5,834 bases of DNA from Bacteroidota bacterium. Its GTDB lineage: Bacteria; Bacteroidota; Bacteroidia; Bacteroidales; Prolixibacteraceae. Shown here in pieces: positions 1-5,834 of this stretch (its first letter is position 1; each line of letters begins with the position of its first letter). The position numbers were made by a program, and so were the translations under genes. The notes beneath the pieces were generated by a model. The model did not search any database. It was given only the letters and a program-made list of their open reading frames with translations, and had not been told where the DNA came from. The stretch is taken from NCBI GenBank assembly GCA_023393265.1, contig JAEWME010000107.1:1-5834 (forward strand), read 5' to 3'.

Positions 1-1725
1 ATTCGGGTAAAGCGAATTCCAGACTCCGTTTCCGGCATAGAGTTTCATCAGGCGCAGAAACATTTCATCGGCCATTTGATTGAGCTCGGCAGCCCGTTGA
101 GGATTACCAAGTTTCTCCTGATAATTCGCGGTTTCATACATCATCCAGATGTATGCAGCATTGAATGATGGCACAATGTGTTTGTATGTAGGGACACATT
201 CCAGCAGATTCCATTCATCATCTCCGAAATCGGCCAGTTTGTAAACGTCATCGGTACAGCCGGGTTGTCCGTACACCGAAAGATTTTTCCAGTTCGTGGC
301 GTAACTGTCAATTGTTTCAAGAACAGTCTTGCCATTTACTATTTCTTTCAAAAAATCAAAATCGCCAGTTACATTGATGTATGACCGAATTAATTGAAAC
401 AAAGACCAATAATTGGCCGAATATCCGTTTCCAACACCGTTGCCCCCAAAATTATCCTTCCCGTAATATTTGTTAGGATCAATTTTAATCCATGAGAGTA
501 ATTCCTCGCGAATCATTGCCGGATCGGTTACTGACTGTAATATAGACCATTCGGTATTATCCCAGAAAAAGACGATGCTGGCGCCCCATTTCGGACCACC
601 GGTCAGGAATACCCGTTTATGTTCTGGTAAATTAGTGTGCATCATGTAAAGCATGGTGAGCGGACTGGTGTAATACACTTTTGCCGTTTTTTTATCAGTA
701 GTTTCGAGTATCGGGAAACTTCCTGAAACCAGCTTATTGCCGGGTGTGAACAATTCTGTCCATCGGTTTTCCCACATCTGTTTGGTCGCTTCAAACCATT
801 TTCCGAAGTTTCCTGAAAAATCGGCCAGTTCTTTGGAGACGTTTTCCTTATTATTGCCAAAAGCCATGCAGTATTCAAAAGTCTTGGTTTCGCCGGGTTT
901 CAGTTCGTATTTCCACGAAGCCGATCCGCCACTGTTAAAAGCAATTAGTGATTCAGGATTTATTGGCACAGCGAAAGCAATTACTGCCTCTGTTTCGTTG
1001 TCGTACACAAACAAATTCCCGTTTTCAACCTCGGCATGGTACTTTTTGCATTTCAGAATGTCTCTGTCTGTCGGCAATTTGATGGGTTTCATCTTTCCGG
1101 TGGGTTTGCCTTCAATCAGTTCCTCAATCATCACTTCCTGCCCAGCGTTTTCTTTGCCTATAAATTTGCGAACGGCTTCAACCTCGTCGTCACGTTTGGT
1201 CACTTTCCCGTCCATTTTCGGATAAGGGTACCACCATTGCCAGTCGCCACCGTATTTACTGATAAAACCGATCATATCCAGATCGATATTCAAAGGTTTG
1301 GTTTCGCTGGTTTTGTTGGTTATTTCCACGCGCCACAGAATACCGTTTTGTTCGGCAATCATCCTTGTTGAGGAGACCACTTCAAAACCATCAACTTCGC
1401 TTTTGCGCATCGCTTGCCAAGGTTGCCAGCGAAAAGCATTTACCAAAGGTACCTGCCCGTTTATTTTCATAACTCCGGTATGATATCCGCCTGAATACGG
1501 GGCCGAGGCAAACCAGCTGATCGAAGTTACGTCGCGGTTAACCACAGCTTGTGCCCGAAAATTCCGGAGCGATGGCTCCATGGCAATCGTATCGGCACTG
1601 ACCCAATCGCCTGAAACTTGTTCCATCGGCGGAACAAATGAAAGCGGATCAGCTTTTTTAACTTTTGGATTGCAGGATGTCAGGGCAAAACCAGTAATCA
1701 ATGTCAGGTATATAAATTTTTTCAT
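1..1725 (-). CDS. Lipoprotein glycosidase-like protein, GH63/MGH1-like (alpha/alpha)6 barrel, 3' end outside window
   Basis: The frame from the ATG at 1725 is open for 575 codons to the left edge, with no stop, so the C-terminus is missing. Residues 1-18 are a lipoprotein signal (MKKFIYLTLITGFALTSC) with lipobox LTSC and C18 lipidated. About residues 40-290 are strand-rich and look like the N-terminal beta-sandwich of barrel glycosidases (ILWRVEITNKTSETKPLNID, SWKYELKPGETKTFEYCMAF). From about 310 the protein turns helical. It contains GGPKWGASIVFFWDN (376-390), matching the W-x-W-D-type general-acid region of GH63/GH37/MGH1-like barrels, with D389 the likely acid. LLECVPTYKHIVPSFNAAYI (507-526) then matches the conserved helix motifs of that fold. 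The expected catalytic base would lie further along, outside the window. Substrate and family number cannot be fixed: GH63-like alpha-glucosidase or mannosidase activity is a reasonable guess, and an unclassified family is equally possible. It is the last visible gene of the operon and starts 22 bases after the propeller gene. Confidence 0.82.
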   Translation of the reverse strand, partial: MKKFIYLTLITGFALTSCNPKVKKADPLSFVPPMEQVSGDWVSADTIAMEPSLRNFRAQAVVNRDVTSISWFASAPYSGGYHTGVMKINGQVPLVNAFRWQPWQAMRKSEVDGFEVVSSTRMIAEQNGILWRVEITNKTSETKPLNIDLDMIGFISKYGGDWQWWYPYPKMDGKVTKRDDEVEAVRKFIGKENAGQEVMIEELIEGKPTGKMKPIKLPTDRDILKCKKYHAEVENGNLFVYDNETEAVIAFAVPINPESLIAFNSGGSASWKYELKPGETKTFEYCMAFGNNKENVSKELADFSGNFGKWFEATKQMWENRWTELFTPGNKLVSGSFPILETTDKKTAKVYYTSPLTMLYMMHTNLPEHKRVFLTGGPKWGASIVFFWDNTEWSILQSVTDPAMIREELLSWIKIDPNKYYGKDNFGGNGVGNGYSANYWSLFQLIRSYINVTGDFDFLKEIVNGKTVLETIDSYATNWKNLSVYGQPGCTDDVYKLADFGDDEWNLLECVPTYKHIVPSFNAAYIWMMYETANYQEKLGNPQRAAELNQMADEMFLRLMKLYAGNGVWNSLYPN

Positions 1726-1747
1726 CTGAAATCTAAAATTCAATGCA

Positions 1748-2857
1748 TTATTCCTGTACCCCGAGAATCATTTCCATTGGAACGCGCAGGTAAACAGCCC
1801 TGTAGAAATCAATATTCTCAAATATCCGGGCAGGCTTTAACGAATTCACATTGTAGCAAATCAGCAATTCTCCGTTTTCGATGTATTGAGGATGCGCCAT
1901 TGCATTGTAGGTAATAATATCCTTGTCTTTTTCTGATTCTGTTGTGCGGTAAATCATTTGTTTGTTATTCCACGGGCCAACCGGCTGGTCGGATGTGTAG
2001 GTGTAAATCTCGCCTGTTCCAATGCCACGTTCCTGCGAAAGCAAAACATATTTGTCCTGATATTTAAAGACCGAAAATTGCTCTGAAACATTGCTTGTTA
2101 TTCCGGCCATTGGTGCAGTATTCATCGGGTCTCTCGACCATTCTGTCCCATTGAAAAATTCTATATTTTCGAGATCGAGCTTGCCTTGGTCTGTAAATTG
2201 TGCTCTGCAAACATGCGCTTTACATATTTTATTTTCTTCTTCGCGGGCGCCATATATGTATATATACTGTCCGTCGTCGAGTACTGCATGTCCCCAGTGA
2301 ACTTTATTGATTAACGAATATTTGAAAGGCTCAACCGATTTTTTCTCAAATGAGGGCCATGAATAGGTTAGATAATCCGTGTTAAGAAATTCAAAACCCC
2401 ACATTCCTTTTCCCGGAATATGGAAGCGTGACATAAAAAAATGGAATACGCTGTCTCTGACAAAACCATGCCCCGGCCAATAGAACTTTCCCGGATCATT
2501 TTCAGGAATGACAAATGAATCAGGATTCCCAGATTCGTCCTGAAAAAGGACTTTCGAGCTTGTTTTTTCAGGATTCACCACCACAAAGACATTGTTAATC
2601 ATTTTTGTGGTGGAATCAAGTTTTCCTTCATGTACTTCTCCTAAAAAGCTGTCGCCCATCATAAACACCGAACTGCTATCTGGCATGAGCACGGAAATTG
2701 AACCATCAGCAGCATTCAATCCATTGGAATCCTTATAAATAAGTTGAGGAAAATCCTTATCAACTGTAACTTTCAATTCCTTTTTCGCCACCTTGTTCTG
2801 GCATGCGACACTTCCCAGTAAAATAGTTATTGCGATCAGATTGATAATGTTTTTCAT
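1748..2857 (-). CDS. Lipoprotein with predicted five-bladed beta-propeller, DUF5005/DUF4185-like
   Basis: This complete 369-residue protein has no activity I can assign. Residues 1-19 are a lipoprotein signal (MKNIINLIAITILLGSVAC), with C19 as the lipidated residue. After a short linker, five similar strand-rich segments are spaced about 60-70 residues apart. They start near D51 (DGSISVLMPDSSSVFMMGDS), Y126 (YWPGHGFVRDSVFHFFMSRF), V187 (VHWGHAVLDDGQYIYIYGAR), S255 (SNVSEQFSVFKYQDKYVLLS) and Y317 (YNAMAHPQYIENGELLICYN). This is the pattern of a five-bladed propeller as in GH43, GH32 and GH68-like and DUF4185 proteins. The opening DGS...GDSFLG and the MINNVFVV segment (86-93) resemble what I recall of DUF5005, a Bacteroidota PUL family. 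Acidic residues that could be catalytic are D51, D69, E259 and nearby ones. A glycosidase or glycan-binding role is inferred from fold and context. It lies 17 bases after the esterase and 22 bases before the next gene, so it is co-transcribed. Confidence 0.85.
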   Translation of the reverse strand: MKNIINLIAITILLGSVACQNKVAKKELKVTVDKDFPQLIYKDSNGLNAADGSISVLMPDSSSVFMMGDSFLGEVHEGKLDSTTKMINNVFVVVNPEKTSSKVLFQDESGNPDSFVIPENDPGKFYWPGHGFVRDSVFHFFMSRFHIPGKGMWGFEFLNTDYLTYSWPSFEKKSVEPFKYSLINKVHWGHAVLDDGQYIYIYGAREEENKICKAHVCRAQFTDQGKLDLENIEFFNGTEWSRDPMNTAPMAGITSNVSEQFSVFKYQDKYVLLSQERGIGTGEIYTYTSDQPVGPWNNKQMIYRTTESEKDKDIITYNAMAHPQYIENGELLICYNVNSLKPARIFENIDFYRAVYLRVPMEMILGVQE

Positions 2858-2874
2858 TTTAAGCTGTTTTGTTT

Positions 2875-4866
2875 TTAAAAGAATACTTTTTCCAGATCGA
2901 ATACCCTTCCATCCGTGACGCCCGACCGTTTGTCGGTTCTGAAAGGGCGCAAAGGCAAGCCGCTTTCAGTATAAATGTTAAGCTCTCCAGGGTTTTTCGA
3001 CCAGGCATACCGGGCGTCAACAGGATTTTTCACCTGTTCACTGTAGACAATTATTTTGTTGCCGTTCAGGGTAGCCTTTGCCCAAGCAAAGTCATTTCCA
3101 TCGGCAGCAATGGCAAATCCATTAACGTATCCATATTTATTTTTGCAGATCAGTTTTTCGCCAAAAGTTTCAATTTCAATAATGATTGAATCACCCTTAA
3201 TTTCCATGCCTTTAAAAGCAGGACAATTGGCAGCAACATTTTTGTCGTATTCATTTTTCAGGGCATGAAGCGCCAGCCTGCGTCCCACTTCCATTTTATT
3301 GGCCGGATGAATATTTCCGGCTTCGCCAAGGTCGATGGCAACTGCCATTCCGGTGTGTGGAAGTTTTAACGCTGCTTCCTGCGATTCGCGAACCTCGGAC
3401 CAATCGTTGTTCCCGGGAACATCTGCTTCCGGATCAAAATTGGCCAGCTGTACAAAGTAGAAAGGAAAATCGCCCTGGTTAAATTCCTTTCGCCAGCAGT
3501 TAATCATAGCCGGGAAAAGCTGTTTGTATTCCTGGGCCCGACCGGCATTCGATTCGCCCTGATACCAGATTGCCCCTGTTATATTTACATCCAGTAAAGG
3601 ATGAATCATCACATTGTAGATCGCTGTTGGATAACCATACGGACTTTTGTTCACGATTCGCGGTTCAGGCACAGAACCGGGTTCGATACTGGTTCCCTTC
3701 TTACAAACCCAATTACCAAGTAATACCGGTGTTGCCCAGAATGGATTAAAGTTCATTCCACCATATCCGCTGATGTTATAAACACGAACTACCAGCGAGT
3801 TCCCTTTTTCTTTCAGAATAGTACGTGAAGCCTTGTAGTGACGCCAGTTTTGACTACCGAAAGTTTCACCTAGTTTTACGCCATTTACCCAAACGATATC
3901 GTAATCCTTGATCAGGTTGAGATCGATAAAATACACCGAATCCTTAAAATTTTCAGGCAAGTCAAAAGTTGTACGAAACCAGACAGCGCCATCGTGGTTT
4001 TCAAGTCCAATACCCGCATCTTCCCACCAGCAAGGTAATTTAATGGGTTGCCATGTACTGTAGTCGGTCGAATTCTCGTACCATTTTTCATCCATTCCCG
4101 GCCCCTTGTAGAAATAGTTGGGTCCCCAATCATTTTTCAGATATTCCTGAAATTCCTTTTCAATTTGTGCATGCGGTTTTGGATCCTTCTCCAGATAATC
4201 GAGCACACTTTTAAATTGCGGAAACGGTTTCAGCGATTCAATGGTCATCCAGGGTTCGATCGAAGTGCCACTCCAGTCGGAAGTAATCAGGCCTACGGGT
4301 ATTCCAATTTCTGGTTGCAGGTTTTTAGCAAACCAATACGAAACAGCCGACAGGTTTTTAATATTCTCCCCTGTTACCATTTTCCATTCCACGTTTTCAG
4401 GAAAGTCGTCAAACGGAACCTCGTCAATCTGATTAGGCACATCAAGAAAGCGAATATTTGTATTTACCGCTTTTTTCATTTCATCATTTCCCCAGGGAAA
4501 GGAACCTACACTGTATTCCATATTTGACTGGCCGCTACACAGCCAAACGTCGCCAAACAAGACATCATTGATATAAATTCGCTCAGTTTTCCCGACAATT
4601 TCTATTGAATACGGCCCGCCTTCTTTAAATGGAGGTAAATTCAGGTACCATTTACCATCTTTTGAAGCTTTCGAGACGACCGTTTTGCCGTCGATAGTCA
4701 GACTTATCTTTTCATTTTTTGTGGCAGTTCCCCATATTTTGTTTTCCTTGTTTCGCTGCAAAACCAGATGGTCCTTAAAGTAAGGCGACACATTCAGTTG
4801 TGCATCAGAAATTTTGACAAACAGTACCAATAAAATCATCAATATTATTTTCCCTGAATTCATCAT
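2875..4866 (-). CDS. Secreted SGNH carbohydrate esterase, sialate O-acetylesterase (SASA)/CE20-like
   Basis: This 663-residue protein should remove O-acetyl groups from a glycan in the periplasm. Residues 1-23 form a type I signal peptide (MMNSGKIILMILLVLFVKIS, then DA before QLN). A small beta domain follows (about 24-100). The SGNH core begins with GDVWLCSGQSNMEYS, where S111 is the predicted nucleophile and the nearby G-Q-S-N fits the oxyanion-hole block. It resumes with IWYQGESNAGRAQEY (about 433-447) and ends with the D-x(7)-H motif DLGEAGNIHP, where D512 and H520 complete the triad. Between the halves, about residues 260-385, lies a beta-rich insert (WYENSTDYSTW, AVWFRTTFDLP, VWVNGVKLGET) like the galactose-binding jelly rolls of SASA and CE20 proteins. 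The length is normal for the group. The name sialate esterase is a family label. In PULs these enzymes often act on xylan, pectin or other acetylated glycans, and nothing here points to sialic acid. It sits 11 bases after GH92 and 17 bases before the next gene. Confidence 0.93.
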   Translation of the reverse strand: MMNSGKIILMILLVLFVKISDAQLNVSPYFKDHLVLQRNKENKIWGTATKNEKISLTIDGKTVVSKASKDGKWYLNLPPFKEGGPYSIEIVGKTERIYINDVLFGDVWLCSGQSNMEYSVGSFPWGNDEMKKAVNTNIRFLDVPNQIDEVPFDDFPENVEWKMVTGENIKNLSAVSYWFAKNLQPEIGIPVGLITSDWSGTSIEPWMTIESLKPFPQFKSVLDYLEKDPKPHAQIEKEFQEYLKNDWGPNYFYKGPGMDEKWYENSTDYSTWQPIKLPCWWEDAGIGLENHDGAVWFRTTFDLPENFKDSVYFIDLNLIKDYDIVWVNGVKLGETFGSQNWRHYKASRTILKEKGNSLVVRVYNISGYGGMNFNPFWATPVLLGNWVCKKGTSIEPGSVPEPRIVNKSPYGYPTAIYNVMIHPLLDVNITGAIWYQGESNAGRAQEYKQLFPAMINCWRKEFNQGDFPFYFVQLANFDPEADVPGNNDWSEVRESQEAALKLPHTGMAVAIDLGEAGNIHPANKMEVGRRLALHALKNEYDKNVAANCPAFKGMEIKGDSIIIEIETFGEKLICKNKYGYVNGFAIAADGNDFAWAKATLNGNKIIVYSEQVKNPVDARYAWSKNPGELNIYTESGLPLRPFRTDKRSGVTDGRVFDLEKVFF

Positions 4867-4877
4867 TTTCCTATTCT
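4867..4877 (-). promoter_or_regulatory. Ribosome-binding region that decides the esterase start
   Basis: The 11 bases between the GH92 stop codon and the esterase start read AGAATAGGAAA on the coding strand, followed by ATGATG. The purine run AGGAAA directly abuts the first ATG (4866). Its AGG lies 6 bases before the second ATG (4863), which is the better spacing. Either start gives a normal signal peptide. The longer alternative start at 4896 would overlap the GH92 gene by 19 bases and put a polar, charged stretch before the signal peptide, so it is unlikely. Shine-Dalgarno signals are weak in Bacteroidota, so this is modest evidence. Confidence 0.45.
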
Positions 4878-5834
4878 TTATTTCACAACTCCCCATTCTT
4901 TGTTGGGTTTGTTTCCTAAAATCAGTTTTAAAGTACCACCCTCAGAAAAATCCTGATGACTGAACCAAAAGGTATTTAGCGGTTTCCCATTTAGCTTCGC
5001 GCTTTGGATGTACATGTTTTCTTTGGAATTGTTTTCTGCCTCAATGGTGAAAGTTTTGCCCTTGTAATAGTGTGGATCGAGTTCAATCGTAATTTTGTCG
5101 AAAATCGGACTGGTTATATCGTAAACCGGACTTTGGTCCACATTACCTTTCAGATTGAACAAGCCAATCGCCATCAAAGCGCTCACACCGCCCATTTGTC
5201 CCTGATCTTCGTCGTGACCACCATAGCCCATGTCAGGAGTTATACCGCCATATGCCTTTTCTTTCACCTTACGCACCCAGTATTGCGAGAGCCAGGGTTT
5301 TCCGGCATAATTAAAAACATGTGCATTGGAGCACCCAGGCTGATTGGCATAGCTTACATATCCGTCGTTATATGAGAATACAAAGTCGCTTGGTTCGGCC
5401 ATCTCAAATGCATAGTTTAATCTTGAACAGAGGGTATCGTTGCCGCCCATGAGTTTTGCCAGTCCCGGTATATCATGCGAAACAGCCCAGGTTGCCTGCC
5501 AGGCATTGGCCTCAATCCAGCCGGCACCCGACAACGGATCGTTATGCGTAAACTTGCCATACTTGTCTTTCGGGAAGAGCAGTTTTTGTTCAGGATTGAA
5601 AAGTTTCTTCCAACCATTGGAACGATTGATGAAAAATTTGTAATCGCTATTCTTGCCCAACTTTTGAGCCATTTGCGCAATGGCATAATCCTGAAAAACT
5701 GCCTCAACAGTAATTCCGGCATTCTCAGGCCAAAAGCCATTTTTAGTATAGAATTCAATGTCCTTTCTATCGCCCAGCATGCCACCGGGCAAACTGTTCT
5801 GCTTCACCATCTGATAGGCAATTTTCGAATCTAC
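4878..5834 (-). CDS. GH92 family glycosidase (alpha-mannosidase family), C-terminal part, 5' end outside window
   Basis: This is the last 318 codons of a glycoside hydrolase family 92 protein. The frame stays open past the Met codon at 5810 to the window edge, reading VDSKIAYQ before that Met, so 5810 is an internal Met and not the start. Family members are usually about 720-780 residues, so roughly the N-terminal beta-sandwich and half of the (alpha/alpha)6 barrel are missing. Counting from the edge, E108 lies in IEANAWQ, which matches the GH92 general-acid motif. D208 and D210 in GGHDEDQGQM match the family's acidic pair that activates water with calcium. The C-terminus has the typical SPIFDK, YIQSAKLNGKP and GGTLKLILGNKPN segments. 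GH92 enzymes are calcium-dependent, inverting exo-alpha-mannosidases; that is family knowledge. The segment YANQPGCSNAH replaces the usual GNEPSHH-like segment, so the exact linkage or sugar is uncertain. It is the first gene of the visible operon, and its stop is 11 bases before the esterase start. Confidence 0.93.
   Translation of the reverse strand, partial: VDSKIAYQMVKQNSLPGGMLGDRKDIEFYTKNGFWPENAGITVEAVFQDYAIAQMAQKLGKNSDYKFFINRSNGWKKLFNPEQKLLFPKDKYGKFTHNDPLSGAGWIEANAWQATWAVSHDIPGLAKLMGGNDTLCSRLNYAFEMAEPSDFVFSYNDGYVSYANQPGCSNAHVFNYAGKPWLSQYWVRKVKEKAYGGITPDMGYGGHDEDQGQMGGVSALMAIGLFNLKGNVDQSPVYDITSPIFDKITIELDPHYYKGKTFTIEAENNSKENMYIQSAKLNGKPLNTFWFSHQDFSEGGTLKLILGNKPNKEWGVVK

Larger units (their letters stand above)
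1..5834 (-). other. Single-direction carbohydrate-degradation operon (partial PUL)
   Basis: All four genes lie on the minus strand with gaps of 11, 17 and 22 bases. None of the gaps (4867-4877, 2858-2874, 1726-1747) holds a hairpin, a T-run or a Bacteroidota-type -7 element, so one transcript should cover the whole window and continue past both edges. The promoter must lie beyond the right edge. The gene set (GH92, acetylesterase, propeller lipoprotein, barrel glycosidase) is a typical accessory block of a polysaccharide-utilisation locus. The defining SusC/SusD pair and regulator are not in view, so calling it a PUL is an inference. Confidence 0.75.

Noticed and set aside
737..1225. A 162-codon open frame on the plus strand.
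   Set aside because: It lies entirely inside the open minus-strand barrel-glycosidase gene. Its translation shows no family motif, while the minus-strand frame has a lipobox and fold motifs along its whole length.
2251..2268. An alternating AT/TA run resembling a short repeat or promoter element.
   Set aside because: It encodes Tyr-Ile-Tyr-Ile-Tyr in a beta-strand of a propeller blade, within the reading frame, so the protein explains it.
4048..4527. A 159-codon plus-strand open frame, and a similar 123-codon one at 5004-5375.
   Set aside because: They are antisense to the esterase and GH92 genes, whose reading frames have clear catalytic motifs. The plus-strand translations look like random residues.
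4867..4896. A start for the esterase at 4896, giving 673 residues.
   Set aside because: It would overlap the GH92 end and add ten polar residues (MGSCEIKNRK) before a complete signal peptide. The purine run before 4866/4863 supports the later start.
4878..5810. Treating the GH92 segment as a complete 310-residue gene starting at 5810.
   Set aside because: The frame is open upstream to the window edge, and 310 residues is far below the family length. The part present is only the C-terminal half.

Overview
The window holds four genes, all on the minus strand and all read in one direction, so transcription runs from the right edge to the left edge. Only 11 to 22 bases separate each pair, and there is no room for an internal promoter or terminator. 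The gene content and style point to a Bacteroidota bacterium. Signs are two Bacteroidetes-type lipoprotein signals, AT-rich leaders with weak or no Shine-Dalgarno sequence, a GH92 enzyme next to a sialate O-acetylesterase-type SGNH esterase, and a moderately AT-rich composition. This looks like the downstream part of a polysaccharide-utilisation locus (PUL). No SusC/SusD pair, sensor-regulator or transporter is visible here. A marine or environmental Bacteroidales/Marinilabiliales-type host is possible but is only a guess.

In order of transcription: (1) 5834-4878, the C-terminal 318 residues of a GH92 alpha-mannosidase-family enzyme, whose N-terminus lies beyond the right edge. (2) 4866-2875, a complete secreted SGNH esterase of the sialate O-acetylesterase/CE20-like type, with a jelly-roll-like insert inside the catalytic domain. 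(3) 2857-1748, a complete lipoprotein that reads as a five-bladed beta-propeller of the DUF5005/DUF4185-like kind, with no firmly known reaction. (4) 1725-1, the first 575 residues of a lipoprotein with an N-terminal beta-sandwich and a GH63/MGH1-like (alpha/alpha)6 catalytic region, cut off at the left edge. It has no stop codon inside the window and is open throughout.

Together the genes look like a periplasmic or outer-membrane-anchored set for trimming an O-acetylated, probably alpha-linked glycan: one deacetylase plus two or three glycosidases. The most interesting points are the propeller lipoprotein of unknown activity, the divergent (alpha/alpha)6 enzyme, and a GH92 protein that keeps the catalytic acids but appears to have lost the residues usually linked to alpha-1,2-mannoside recognition. 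There is no RNA gene, mobile element, CRISPR array or long non-coding stretch.
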